Positions 1 to 24,600 of a DNA stretch of 64,000 nt are shown here, in pieces (the first letter of the stretch is position 1; each line of letters starts with the position of its first letter). The notes under the pieces are model-generated. The model had not been told where the DNA came from, made no database searches, and was given only the letters and a program-made list of their open reading frames with translations. The position numbers were made by a program, and so were the translations under genes. This DNA is from Mesaphorura yosii. Lineage: Eukaryota > Arthropoda > Collembola > Poduromorpha > Tullbergiidae. The stretch covers positions 55,674-119,673 of the forward strand of contig WIXG01000245.1 of NCBI GenBank assembly GCA_009869945.1, written 5' to 3'.

Positions 1-1578
1 GATGAGATGATTAGGAAAAAGACCGTCGCTAGAATTCAATATTTTTGTTGCAGCTCCCACACTTCTCCTAGTGCAGATCCCAGGCTCCTCGCCCGAAACC
101 CGGGTGGGAGTCAACTCGTGCACTCAGTTTTTGGTCACCTGTGTGGGGCATCCTGGGCTTCGTCTGCAGGACAGCGAACCTGGTCAGGGTTCAGCTTCGT
201 GTTCTTTCAGCTTCAGCTGACTAAGTTGACTTTGACGTGTTCACGCCACCACTGCCACTGGCACAATGACATCCACGTCGCATGAACCGTGCTCATAAAC
301 CTGGAGTGTGTGGAACGATTGCACCTGCACCCAGCTCCGGCTTTCTTCAGCTTGGAAGGCCGAAATGAAATATGCACTGACGACTTGACGAGACGCTCGG
401 TTGTTTCGCTTGAGAGTGACTTGTGGAAATGGGCTTTCTGTGTGATGCGACGAGTGAGGGTGTCTTCTGAACTGCGATTAATGCGAGAGGCAGCCGCTGT
501 CATGCCTGAGTCACGCCAAGTTAAGCCAGTAGGAGTCCGCCATTCCATATCGCCCAGGCCAAGAAGTGGGGACCTGGTCCGTCGGCGAAGTCTGCATAAT
601 CCCGCTGGGTCCCAGAGGCATCTTATCTCGTCTCACCTGATGCACAGCATTCATCGGTCGGGCAATGAGTTCATCAACTCAGGCTCAGACCACAGAAGAA
701 ACTCCGTGCACAGCTCGAAATGAAAGCAAATTGAAACTCTTCCTCGCAGTCACGGCTGCAGACTCAGGCAATGCGTGGAAACGAAGCCGAACGAAACTAG
801 CAGACTAGAAGAGTGAATTATAAGAACGACGAACGGGCAGCTAATGGAAAATTGTACGAATTTAAGATTCAAAGGTCCTTCGACACAATAAACGTCCGTG
901 CTTGGGGTTTTCAGGATTCCAATAATTTTGTTGCTGGAAATACCTTGGATCTGATTGATAACTGCACGGGAAATTAAGCAACTCGGCCCAAAGCGACCAA
1001 AACACGAGACACCTGCTCCATGCGAAGGGTGGTCGGACATTGTGCACGGTTCGTATCTCTTCTTGATCTCCATCATGTCACCAATCAGATCGGAATTCAA
1101 TTTGGCATTCCTCGACGAATGCATGCACGGGTCGACCGAGCCGGAAGGTCTAAATTATTCAGTTGCAGGAAATTACCTTCGATCCCTGCCCCCATTAAAC
1201 ACTTGCGAAGAGGTCCAGGCGAAATGAGAAGCAAAACAATCCGACTCCTGCATTCCAGTGAATTCTTCCAAAACAATAAAACTTCTGTCTGAAACCGCCG
1301 ATCCAATCGGCAAACTGCTCAGCAATCGGATCAACAAATCGCTGACCAGATACCCCGTTAACTTTTGTTTCAATTTAAAGTTGTAAAGCCAGTTAAAAGA
1401 CATGCCATGAGCCAAAAGAGTAAAATGCGTGACTCTTGAAAATTTATTGCGTCGTAATTTCACAATTGCTCTGGTCTTCAAGCGAATAGATTGCAGGCTT
1501 ACTGAATTCGTTTAAATGCAAGTTTAACTTGGCATCAAGGGTCGATCACTCGTCAACGCCAAGAATAGGTAGTTAGGA
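1..1578. other. Intergenic, no gene seen
   Basis: This stretch lies downstream of the MON1 stop codon. The open frames here are short, overlap on both strands, and show no domain, signal peptide or splice structure that I can support. It may hold the MON1 3' UTR at its right edge. Nothing else is called. Confidence 0.5.
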
Positions 1579-3274
1579 TCAAAATGTTGGCGAGTTCATG
1601 ATGAAGAGTCGTTCTTCGTCTTTCTTTATCCATTTGATGAGCCTGTTCACGGCGTTTATCGCAGCCGACTTTCCAACGAAAGGCTCGAAGGTTACGTAGA
1701 GTTCGAACGATGATGTGATCTGTGATTGAAATCAAATTAAAAAGTGCTCGCCGGAATTTTTCTTCCCAAAAGTACCATCCCATCTCTTACCCATCCTAGC
1801 CAGTTTTCTGTTCTGCCAACGACGTACGACAGCTTCAGAGGTCGCGACTGTGCATGCAGCTTGTAATGAAGCTGGAAATACACAGAGTAGGTATTCTCTG
1901 CATCTGACAAGTGGGGCTGGGCACTGTCAGGCGATGGGGCGCAGTACTGAGCGATGGCCCGCGATTTGTACCAGTAGTGACGTATTTCTGGAGTATTCAG
2001 AGCAGCCATCGTTGGCCAGGGCGTGGACATGGAAGTGTTGATCGCATCCAAACACCCGTATCTCCGAAGTCTCTGCGAAATTCAGTGGTAATTAATATTG
2101 CACGGTCGAGCAAGGAGTGAGCCCCAAACCAAGGAGTCTTACCTCGACAATCTTCTGCTTGGCTTCTGATAACGTGAAGAATGAATCTCGATCCACCGTC
2201 AGGAGCAGGAGACATGCCTGGCAGTCGTCCGCAAGATAAGACACGTGTGCATGGACGAACCCGCTGGAATCAAATCTGGGTAGGCAAAGAGGTGTCCAGC
2301 TCTCTGCGGCTTTGAATGATTCTGACGCGTCCACAAAATTCAGGAGCACGTGGAGGTCCATCGGGTGCATGAAGCATTTCTTCACTCTGACCAGAGTGAC
2401 CAGCTGATTGTTGGCCAACAAAACAGCGAATATCAAACTCTGGAAATAATGACAAATGTTATTTATTTGGGAGCTACGCGTCAAATTGCTTCCAGCGTTC
2501 ACCAGCGCGGGCTGACCTTGATTGAGCCGGTAAATTTGATCACAGTTTGGCTGATTGTATCTCTAATTGTGCTGGACATCGGCAGGCATTTCACCGCACC
2601 TAAAAGAAAGGCCGGGTCGGTGTCCACCATGTCTGTCAAGTTGTGGAGTAACCTTTCCGATCCTGAGAGCAGGCGACGTAAATCGTAGTTCCTCCTCTTC
2701 TCGTAAATTTGGCACAATTGCTTTGACGTCAGAATGCTGATAATCTGATTGTAATAATACCTGCACAAAAAAAGGATATTAGGTTAAATAAACCAAGCTC
2801 CGCAAGCAACAAACAAAATTAATGACTCACATGAGTCGAATCTGCATCTGGTTTACGCATTCGCTGCGGCGAGATACTGAAACCAACATGAGTGGAGACT
2901 TGATCAGGAAGACGATATTTGTGTTCTTGACTCTGATCGACCTTAAGCAATCGTCTCCGTTGTCTTGAATGACTGAGATAAGTGCTTGAAGAAGACCGAA
3001 TAGCGTGACTAGTTTGTCCTCGTTTCCGAACCTGGAAGTGGGCACACTGTTATCGAAGTTTTCGCCTAATTTTGCTAAACATTTCGGTGTTGCCTTCTAC
3101 CTCACCTAGAGAAGATGGGCTTGCCGGCTTCACTGAACACAAAGACGTGCTTCATCGAAAGTTTCCAATTCGTGCCAGTCACGTCAAGCTCACGGCTAAC
3201 TTTAATATCGGATTTAGTAGGCTCGACGTCCATGACCTCGTCCTCGTGAGACCAAAGGTCCAATAAATCCAGTC
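1579..3274 (-). CDS. MON1: Vacuolar fusion protein MON1 homologue (5' end unresolved)
   Basis: MON1 pairs with CCZ1 to form the GDP-GTP exchange factor that activates Rab7 on maturing endosomes. Exons read on the minus strand are 3106-3274, 2831-3031, 2517-2760, 2143-2439, 1791-2072 and 1579-1719, all with GT-AG ends and matching phases. Family landmarks appear in the expected order: KHVFVFSEAGKPIFSR opening the first longin domain, DLRRLLSGSERLL, SLIFAVLLANNQLVTLVR, FVHAHVSYL, and a C-terminus reading FELYVTFEPF then RLIKWIKKDEERLFI. The last exon ends at TGA 1579-1581, at the family's usual C-terminus. The N-terminal low-conservation segment was not found. The first listed exon has a weak acceptor, and an in-frame TGA lies just upstream of it, so an earlier exon carrying the start must exist or the 5' end is damaged. 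The identity is secure; the start is not. Confidence 0.93.
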
Positions 3275-6200
3275 CTCAGTGGAAGTCGACAACAGACTGG
3301 GCAAATCACAGGGTAGGAACTGGACCACGGATGCTATAATGCATCCTGAGAATTAGCCATGTTGTAGGTGCTGGGAATGAAGTGCCTGTGTCCCTGATAA
3401 CAAATAGGAAAAGTTAAAACCTTGGCACACGCCCATAAGACACAGAGCAATTACGTACATAAAGTCTCAATTTAAATTAAATACTTGAGCTAACTCTTTG
3501 TGCTGAATCACTTTTCAGGTTGCTCCTTAACTTCTGAGAAAGTAGAGCCAGATGTGACATATCAATGCAGCTAGCTTCTAGTGTCCACTTTAATATTGTG
3601 ACGCCAATCTAACTGCTAGCTGGTATTAACTGACCATTTACTAGTTTCCACAATTAAACTGTAAGATTTTGCAAGCGAATAACATTGAGATTGAAGTTTG
3701 ATGTTTGAGTGTGAGATGCCGCCCGCCGTTGGATCCGAGTCTCGAGTGCAGTCAAAACAGAGACTCGACTTTTCCCCTCTGCTACAAACTCGATGCCGAA
3801 TTAAATTAATTGGATAGTACTGCAAGGCGAAAAGACGATGCCGTGACTATACTTCGATTCAGGCAGAGGAATCGCATTGGAGCCGAGTTGATTGAAATGA
3901 AATCCAACCTGAAAGGCTTCGGAAATTGTGAATCTATTCTGAATCATTCGCTTCCGTCGTGCTGACGCGTGCTAATCTTTCAGGTCCAATGCAAAACTTA
4001 ATTTTTCCTTATGTTTTGCTTAATCTCCAGCATTTTGCTGGTGTGCGTCTTGCTTCCCTCTTGTGATCGTGTGTGTCTTTGCCCCAGAAAGGAAGTCAAT
4101 TTTCTGCAAGCGGCAGGGCAAGTTTGACGGTGAAGCAGCTTTCACTTAATTCGTCTTAATAACGCGTTGCAATTTAATTAGCATCCAAATCTCTTAACAT
4201 TGTGATTATGGATCACTCACACACTGCTTCTTCTGCTTGCTGCAATCAATAAATCTAACCCCGCTCGCTCCAATTCGAATAGAAATAGAAACGATAATTT
4301 AATTTCTCTGAATGTTTTCATACGCGATTGAGTCTGATACTTTTTTTAGCCATATTTCGAGTGAAGACGTTTAAAATTGTTTTTATATGCTGTTTGTGTG
4401 GTTGACAGAGGCCTGAAGGTGACTTTTGGCTCAAAGACAATTCAGGAAGACGGAAAGTCGCCCATGGTTGTTCCGAAATTGCGCGTTCGACAATTTAAAA
4501 AGTACAGCAAAGAGTTTGGCATTTGGCAAGATGCAGATTGGCTTTTGCAGACAAGCTGAGAGCCGTGAGACACTCTCGCGAGATAATCTCCGATGTCAAT
4601 ACGCGCTATCTTCCATGGCATCTGCAGTAGCTTCTGTGTTTATGGACTTATGTTTGGTCGATTGACTTTGAAAGCAGACTCGGGCTCAGAGATGGTTGTT
4701 TTGTGTTTTCGTCCTGTACGCGAGCGTACGTGGAATTAAAATTGATGTCCCATCGGAGATAAATGTCGATGTGACCTTCTCAGGAAGATTGGCGACACTT
4801 TGACAGGTCCTGGCGCCTCGCGTACTTCTCCAGCCGAATGAGACACCGTCTGCGTCGGCGTACATGCAAGACAAATAGACACCGAAGCGCACACCCGCGC
4901 ATGCAAATACACACTCCTACGTGCGATGAGTGCAATTTGTGACCGGTGATTAGCAAAGGTCAACGCAAACGTAAACCAAGTTGAGCCTGGGTTTTCACTT
5001 TCACCAATTCGAAGGCCAGCCACGGGCAGACTTTCCTCTCCGACTTTTGTGAATTTCGGAATGTCTGCAGTGCGAGCTGGAAGGAAGTCGTGTTCCCCTC
5101 CGTCATTTTTACTCCGACTTAGGGCTCTGCCTAGTTTTGGTGCTGCTGGTCGCGATGAATCATAGCGAATAAATATCGCGCTGTTATGTTGGTTGAATGG
5201 AAGGGGAAGAAGAATTTACTTTTCATCTCTCGACTGAAGGGGCTCTGGGGCTTTTGTGAGCGAATGAATAGAGAGCAGGGAGATAAGAAGGATGTTTGAT
5301 GGGTTGTCAAAAATCAGTTTCGGACTTGATTTGTGAAGAGCACGAGCTCGGTTCCGCTCCGCTCCGTCTGCCTGCGATTCTGTTCAAAGCGAGGAGAGTT
5401 TGAGTCGGAGAGAGTCTGGCTGTGGATGTTGCACATGAACACGAGAGCCTCTACAAATTTGGTCTCTTATTGGAGTTGCTGCAGCGCCGTGTTCACGCCT
5501 TTTATTAACCGCAGTCTGCAACGACACAGCCTCATTCGCTCCTTATCGACGCGCCGCATCAAGCGCAGTAATTTCATGTTAAATGTCCACACAACATGCC
5601 CAGAACTCATTTCGCATTTCCATGTACTCGACATTTGCATTCTGGCATTCTGGCTAAGCCTCACTCGCCAACTCCTGTCTCGTAACCCGAAATTATCAAT
5701 TCAGATTCAAGCATCTGCGCTCTGGAATCCTCAATTGTGCGATCAGTTTGCAAACTTGCAGTGGTTAAAAGCGCTAATGTGATGATTATGTTGTTCGCAC
5801 TGCACTCATTTCCATTCTTCGCGGTCAAGTGAAATAAAATCAGAGGACATGCGATGTGTCCGAATAAACGTGGAGAAAGCACGACCAGTTAGTCGCATGC
5901 CCTGCACAAGCATTCTGCATTCTGCTGATCTCCGCTTCGAATTACGGCGTTGAATGCCTCATTCCTCAAACTACGCATAGTTTTGCGTTTGTCTGTTCTT
6001 GAGTGAAATTAAATTAAGGAGGAGAATGGTTGTTACCATTAACGGGAGCTGTCAACTGTCGCATCAAGCCCACTCTGTTTTTCTATCGCACGGATTTGAA
6101 TGTGGAGAAAAGAGATGCTCCGTTGCGATAATGAGATTGCAACGTTGAATCTCATTTTTCATCGAGGCGCAGGCGAGAAGATAAGAGAATGCGGACTACT

Positions 6201-7087
6201 GAATTGGAGTGCATGGGCTCCGTTGTTGGCAGGTGAGGCTGCTGCATCGGGCTGCGATGCGAGATGAGATGTGATTAGATGGAGGGCAGGTCGGTCGATA
6301 ACGAGAGCCCTCCTCTCGCCTTTTGCTAGAGGCTGGCCTTGCCTCGTTCTGCCTGCCTCCGCTCCGCTGCTCGCACTCGCAGTGCGCATCTGATCCTGGG
6401 CTTTTTCGCATGTGTCCCACGAGCCTCGTTCTCGATCGCCTATCTCTCCGCGATCCCGTCCAATCTCGCGCTGTGTCAACACGAACATCTCGACTCATTC
6501 ACCATTCTTATCTCCAGAGATTACAATCACATCCACTCTCGTCCGTCGCGACTCTCAAATCTGCGGCACGAGATGAAAGATCGGCAACCAAGACGTGCGT
6601 GTCTTAGATAAGATAAGCCAGTCGAAAGAAGTGACAGCATCAGCCAACTTGACGCTCTTCGCTTCCGCGACTCACAAAGTGTTCTAATTCGGCAAATTCT
6701 GCTTCAGTCGAGATTTGCAATCAGTTTGTGCTCAGCGTAAACATTGCGCCCTCGTTCTTGTGAACAATTCTCGCTGAAGTCATCGTCAAAGAAGTCTTGC
6801 GCCGTCTTACACAATTCCAATTTCAGGAATTCCTCTGTGCGTCAATCGCGAAATCCGTGTTCAGCCTGACCAGAAACTCAAAGTGAAAGCAAAGTTCATC
6901 TGTGTTGCGAGTTAATTTCTGACGTGACTCGGATTTGCGACTGATAAGAAAGACAAAGAATGTGACAGCGAACAAATTCGGTGGTGTTTCAATTGTGAAG
7001 GCATCGCATCAGACGTGGAGCTTTTGAGTGTAGTGTAATTAAGAATTCTGTGATTTGGCAATGAATTTTGACTGACAGTCTCTCTTT
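3275..7087. other. Divergent intergenic region between MON1 and the GATA gene
   Basis: MON1 reads leftward and the GATA gene rightward, so this 3.8 kb should hold both promoters and any untranslated first exons. I see no convincing coding exon. An ATG at about 3356-3358 on the minus strand opens only a few codons before a stop. Several AGATAAG or TGATAAG motifs lie in the right half, at roughly 6178, 6606-6617 and 6943. Confidence 0.5.
6606..6617 (+). promoter_or_regulatory. Tandem GATA-binding motif upstream of the GATA gene
   Basis: The 12 bases AGATAAGATAAG contain two overlapping WGATAA sites, about 470 bp before the GATA-factor start codon. GATA factors bind WGATAR, and many of them autoregulate. 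Autoregulation here is inference from position and motif only. A two-copy core of this length can also occur by chance. Confidence 0.35.
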
Positions 7088-17861
<10,774 letters not shown>

Positions 17862-18594
17862 GTGGGAGGCGAACTGGTCGGAGTGGTTGGCTGGGCCTTG
17901 GTACTTGATGATCTCTTCCGTGTTACTCCGCATCGTTGATTCCTGGAATGCCGTGAACCCCAAGTTACCAGTTACCAAATACCACTTACCAATTAATTAG
18001 AAATCTCACAACTACTCACCTGGCCGAAGAGCAGCAGCATCCTTTCCTGGTTCGGGACAGCGTACAAAGGGAACTGAGTGATGACGTGTTACCAGGTCAG
18101 GGACTGGCCACAGCATACCAAATCTCGTAGTTCTCATCTTGGTTTTGGATACCAAACGTCTTTCGTCATCGAGTAAACTGTTAAGTGTGAGCGAGTAGCG
18201 CATCCTGCAAAGGTGACGTCAGTTCCTGGTCATTGCAAATCAGCTTCGTGTGGTTCTCTTAGCCGTGCAGTTCGCAAGTCCCGTCGGAAATTCGGACCCT
18301 CGGACAGGAAGAATTGAGTTGAGTGTTTGTGTTTCAGTTGCTTCTCGACTCGAGTAGGCCGCCGTGTAGCGAGGCTGGTTTAGATTTTGTACTAATTTAT
18401 TCTGGATACGAGAGTGTGGATGCTCCTACAACTTTTACAAGTGTACAGAAGAAGCGTGCGTAGTTTAGTTAAGGGTCGAGTCCTCTCTCAAGTGTGGAAC
18501 TGCTCCAATTGAAATTTAACTACACTTAAGTCTATTTAGGCAATAACTTATAAGTTTATGAGTGTTCCTTTCATCCTGCAATTGAATGGAAAGA

Positions 18595-18600
18595 AATAAA
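18595..18600 (+). terminator. Poly(A) signal of the GATA gene
   Basis: A canonical AATAAA lies about 730 bp after the GATA stop codon, in a run that would be the 3' UTR. No other gene lies between. The assignment rests on position. Confidence 0.45.
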
Positions 18601-21600
18601 TGAATATTGACTGAAAAGTGCTACGACGAGAGTTACATTGTTGCGAAAACGTGCATGTGCTGAATAATTAGCTGCAAGTTTCTTCTTGTGCCGGGTTTAT
18701 TTTCACACCATCTGATTTCCGTCGGCGGCTGCCTACGCTGCTGTTGTTTCAATCTGCTGGGGTGGCTCGCTTCCTCAGAACACGGCGCTTGTTATCGTCA
18801 TTATTCTTGTTTTATGTTTCGTATAAGCGATTAAGAGCGCTCAGAGACGAGCGCGTTTCCTTCGGCCGGTCGTTGGCGGTTGACTCGCATGCAGCAGCTC
18901 GTTCGGGCTGAAGGGAGAAAGACGAGCAGGTTACTCGCGTTTTTTCAGCGCCCCAAGACATTAAAGCGAAAGAGTGCGAGAAAAACGAGAGAAATGTTGT
19001 GTCTCTTATAAATGGCTCGATTGTTGGTATCAGACAGCCCAGATTTAAGCTTTATTGGATGAGTGTGAGGGGAGCTCATTTGACCGTATCAAATGCAGCT
19101 TATCGCTCAGTTACACCATCACAGCGACTGCCGGCGAGGGAACGACCGCCGGCCGAAGGGAAACTGCACGGAGGATGACAAAAGACTGACGCAACAGCGC
19201 CTGCCGCCTGACTTTCACTCGACCAGATTGTCGCAGAGGCCACGAGGGAATACGCAGACCTTTGACTTGGCCTGACGGGTCAAATCCATCCACGCGCTAA
19301 GCGAGAAGCTCGCGTCATTGAAGAAAATCCTCACTTTGAGAGCACAGCAAACAGTTCGCCTTCTCGGACTCGAGTCGGTGGCCATTAACTTGAGCCCGGT
19401 CACTTCTTCCTTAATCCGATCCGAAATTGGATTTCTTATCAGCCCCATCACGGAATACAAAGCACAATCTAAACTCACTGCCCACTTGCCGTTGCTTCTT
19501 CTGCATTTCTGCGGACTCGGAATGCAAACACAAATTCATTCGTGATGACTTCATTCTAGGCTTTGTTCATTCGTTCTGATGATTGACAAAAGGCAGTTTT
19601 GGTTTTGTTGTGCTGTGCGATGTGAATTCTTTACAATGCGAGTCTGAAAAGTCAAAAGCACGAATCTTTGATTCGGTGGCATTGCATTGGGAGTAAGGAA
19701 GGTGTGCTAACTGTGATTGATGTCATGCATCTTCTGCTCTCAAGTCCGATGTTGACTGCGGAGCGTGTTATTAACTAATTGTGGAGGACAACGTCGTCTT
19801 GAGAGAAGGCGGAGAGCTTTTCAATTTCAAAGCCGAGTCCAGCAAGACAAGAAGTCAGGAAGGAAAAGGCTGAGGCCCGTCTCGATCAGCGCTTTGCTCT
19901 GAAATGCGAGACTGGGAACAAAGCGGACTTTAAGTGTTCTTTTGTCCGTCTTCATGTAAATACAAAATATGAAACACATGAAAGGGAAGAAATTGAAAGC
20001 CCCATTGAACAGTTTACACGAAAGTACTTATTATCCACACACAATACAAATAAACATTACACGAATCGCCTCGCTTGACGTGTTCATCGTGCACTCAAAC
20101 GATCTGCTCTTCAAACCAACAAATTCGACCAACACTCACGCCTTTCGACAGGCAGATTCCGATTGTTCCAATTCTGAAGGAACTGTGACTCGCCTTTCCA
20201 ACTGACGTCGACGCATTCCAATCAAATTTCAAGTCCTCAGATCAGCGCTTTCGCACTTGGCAGTGCTGGCAGTGTTGGGTTGCTGAGTTCTGATTTTTGG
20301 AGGCGTTGAACTGGCGCTCAGCCTCGGTTGAGGCTCCAGAGGAATGTGAACAAAAAAGAGCACGCGGCGATGTTGTTGGGATGATGCATGGCCCATTTCC
20401 AATCAAGGAACGCGTCTTCTCCAGAGCGATCGCGGTGCTGGCATTTCTGTGCTCGTGAATCTGCGTGCTGCGGTGTGTTGTTCGATCCGCAGATCGTGCC
20501 TCGTGCTACGAAAACGGGCACGAGCTGCTCTTTTGTTGAGAAGATTGCTTTGTTATCCGTGACTGATTGAGTGAGAAGCCGATGTCACATCGCCAGATTC
20601 TAATTACCTCACGAGATTACTCACGGCAAAAAACAACAGCCCATTTCTCATTTGAATGCTCCTCTGCTGTGAAGGCACGTTAGCCTCCTCGCGCTCATTT
20701 CGCTGCTACGTCGAGACGGAGCGCTTTCCGGTTCACGTGTTTTGACATTTCGAGCGTCGATGGACTCGTTCAGATTAACATGGCCGACCGGTGACAAATC
20801 TGCACAAAACAAAGAAACTGTTTTCTAGTTTTCTCGATTTGAGAAGTCTGAATTCGAGTGGGCAGTCTCTCAAATGAGCGCTTTTCACGCAGCGAACTGC
20901 GGCATGCTTCAGCCTGTCGACTTGATGGGAATTTCGCGTGTTGTCTTCCGCACTCAGCAATTTTTTGTGACACTGAAAATATCGAAGCGTGCAGTCTCGA
21001 TTACATTACAATGTTCAAGAGCTCATGCTCAAGAGTTCATGTTTTCAGGCAGACCGAGCAGTGTGACAGTCCAGGCCAGACGTCTCCTGCGCGGTCGTGA
21101 CAAAACTGCGTAAACTGAAAACACTCGGGAGCGATTACGGCTACGGGCTCGCTCTCCGATTTAGCGCCAACTGCCACGCAACTTGCAACTTGCCAGTAGA
21201 GACCGACGATCATAGATTGAGTAGAATTGCAGCACGTGGATTTTCGTGTGTTGGCTGCGTGAGTCTGTGTGTGGTTTGGGCTTGTTAGGCTGGGCAGTTA
21301 AGTTGTTGGACATAAATACTTGATTACCGGTTCTATTCTGTGAGCATTCGAATATGATATGATAATTATGGTAAACTGCTCGCAATCGACGAGATTCATT
21401 CCGGACCAGTTTCACCGATGCTAATTTGCACAATCGACAATACCAATTTGTGGTTATGAGCTCGTGCACGTGGGGCGTTTCTACCCACAACAACACTGCT
21501 CGCATTGTTGCGGTGGTGGTCAGAGTCTTCCTCTGCGGTCATCTCAATTGGATTTGGGATTGGGCTCAAACTCCAAAAGCAAAGCCAAAAGCCTCGAGAC

Positions 21601-24600
21601 TACTTCTCATTTTGCTCTCAGCGCATGGACGATGCTCTTCGTTTGTTTGATATTTGATCGCAGAGATCACAGTGCTTTTAGGTGGTGACTCGTCTGTCCA
21701 ATTAACAATCTCAACCATCAATCCCGGTGCTATAAAAATTCCGAGTTGCTCCACAATAATAACTTTTATGATCTCGAGACCCGAACAAATCATGCTCCTG
21801 AAATTGCTTTTAAACCACTCATTTCATTTCGGCGATTGCGCCTTGCCTTCTCTCTCTTTCAATCTTTTAGGCTCCTCGCTCTCGTGTAAAAAGGTTCAGC
21901 CTGCCTTCTCGCTTTTCTTCCATCCGAGATGCAATTAATTCCTTTACAACTGGAAGCTCGTTCGCCAGAGAGGCTAATCACAAGCGAGCACAGGAGATGG
22001 GACGCTGAAGATGTGTGCGCTAATTGAGCTTGTTAAATTGGGGATAATTTGTTGACCCATGCAAACTTGTTTCGTTCCGGAAAAGGCACGGCACGGCGAT
22101 CGTGCCTACTCCATCACGGCAAATGCGGCAGGGCTACGCTTTCCCTCTCCACTTTGCAGCCTCGACGAGAGAGCTTTTATTTGGGCGGTCATAAAGTATG
22201 GTTTGAGTCTGGGTATGCTTAATATGGGTTTAATGGGTGCTCTTAACGGCTCTCGGAGCTCCGCTCTGTCATCGTGCGCTGTGGACTCTGTGTCTCTGGA
22301 GACCGATACAGTCACGATTCATTTCCATCTCCATTGTGCGAGGAAACCAGAAACTATTACGCTCCCTTTATCGCCTCGCGACGGCCACCCCGCATTTGAA
22401 TAAACACACTCCCCAAACCGAAAACGCGGCATTTCGCGAAGGGCGACTTTTCTTATCAGTCGCCTCCGATCCGAATCATCCAAATATTATGGAACTGCTC
22501 TTCCAATCTAATCGTAGATTTGGTCACACCAACGACAACGTCGTTTGAGATTACGACGCACGGAGTCAGAGATAATCGTGTATATTGCGATTGCGAGGTT
22601 CCTTGGTTTTATGTTATCTTGACTGCGTGTTTAATTAAGGGAGGAATTTATTCGATTCCTCCGTCGCAATAAATATTTAACGAGGAGAGACCGCGTTGTG
22701 TGTCTGCGGGCTGAAGAGTGATGATACTGCGTTGAAAAGGTTCAACAATGACTCGAGTGGCGGTGGAAATCCAGTTTATCCGACTCGAGAGCACGACGAT
22801 CGAGGAACACGAAAACAGGACTTACGATAACAATTATACAACGAGAATGCGTGTCTTTTACTTGCTCGGAGAGGACGAGCGACAGTTACGAGTGGACTCG
22901 CTGGAGAAGAGACAATACGATTCGGAGGACAGTTTGGGTCCAGCAATAATCAATCACGAGTGCCTGGCCCTCCATTGCCATGGTCTGTCTCGCTCCTCCG
23001 TCTCTTCTCCGCTCGTGTTGTTGTCCCATTTCTTTGGAGGTATCGCTCTCCGAGTGCAACGGAGACGATTTCAGAGAGCATTTTAACCTGGACAAATAAG
23101 GTTGGGAGAGGAGACACGAGAACATGGGAGATAATTATACGGAGTTTGAGGTATAAACAAGAGAAGGACAATTACGGACAACGACGAAGGTATGCGCAGT
23201 CCGCTTTTTATCCGTGCACTTCTTAACAAATGACGACGGACTCGAGTTCCCAAGCGCATGTTAATCGTCTCGTTTGGAGAAACGTGAATGAGCTACGCGC
23301 ATCCGAACCCAAGCGACTAAATCAACTTTTTAATGTTGTTCACTTTTGTCAAGGGGGACTCGGAATCTGTGAGTTATTGCGCAGTCGATCGGAGAGACCC
23401 TTCCTCTCTTCGAATCAAACCAGAGATCGTATCGCGGACGCAGTTGACCTGTTTTAACTCTGCTAACTGACTCAGACACTCCCAACCAATCTCATCTCCC
23501 AGACTCAAATCTAATTAAGGACTCCGTAACCACAACGCGCACAATCTGCTCCTCATCAATCGGCCCCTTTCTCACACGGCATTCCAGACTCACAACACAC
23601 AGCACTCGTGTCGCAGTCATCGCAAACCCATTCAACTCGAATCAAAATTTTAAAGCACCAGCCTCATTACGAAGGCGGCGTTGATTTGCAGACCTTCACC
23701 CGAATGCTCAACAAATCCGTCACGTGCGAGTGACTTCTGACTTCTGCAAGGCGAACTTTTGATTATGCACAGAGTGCAGTTCAATGCGGAGGAATTCGGA
23801 TGGTTGGGCAGTAGAGGAAAACCAACCAAGTTGAGCCATAGCCAAGTTTAGACTTAAATCAGAGTGGCTCCGCAGGTGCCTTGTTGGACATGCGTCTGGC
23901 TCGCTCAACCGGCAGTCTGCGCTCACGTTCGCAGACCTTCACTGCCGACTGAGCAGCTAATAAATTAATGAGTGATTGGTTCACGAAGCATAAAACAAGT
24001 ACAGCGTTCCTTGCTTCTTTCCTCCTTCGGCCGAGTCCCTTCTCGTCTCCGAGTGAACTCCTCTCAGCAGAATCCACAGTCCAGGAATCGCAACGCGCGC
24101 ATAAAAATGAGCGGAGGAGATTACGAGAATAAATTTGAGTTGCGGTTTGAACTTTGAACACATCAAAGTTATTGTTATTTGTTGGTCGAGGGAAAGGCGA
24201 GCTAGAAAGCTGTTGTAAAAACATGCGTGTTATCATTGCGATAATCAGGCAGATAGCGCGTTACGGAGTTCACATGTTGGGCAAGCGCAGAAGTTGAATT
24301 CGTTCCACCGGAAACGCATATGCATATTTGTTACAAGTACAAGTTGGTTGACCATGCATTGCTTCTCTCGATAACCATCCGCCTCGTCCTCAATGCGCAG
24401 CCAGCGACACTCACACGGGCCTCCGTCCAACTGTGAGAAAGAACTCAACCCGCACGAGCCACAGGTTTGTTGACCGACTCGAGATCCGGAGTGACATTCG
24501 CAGGAGAATTCGACCTCGTCCGTTCGTTGCTGAGGAATTCTGCCAGCCCGTGAAATTAGTTTTCTTAGCAGCACAATTAATATGCAGAGCCCATTGCCAG

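Noticed and set aside
289-723. 144-codon plus-strand frame at the left end
   Set aside because: Arg/Ser-rich, no domain, no splice continuity, and an equally open antisense frame.
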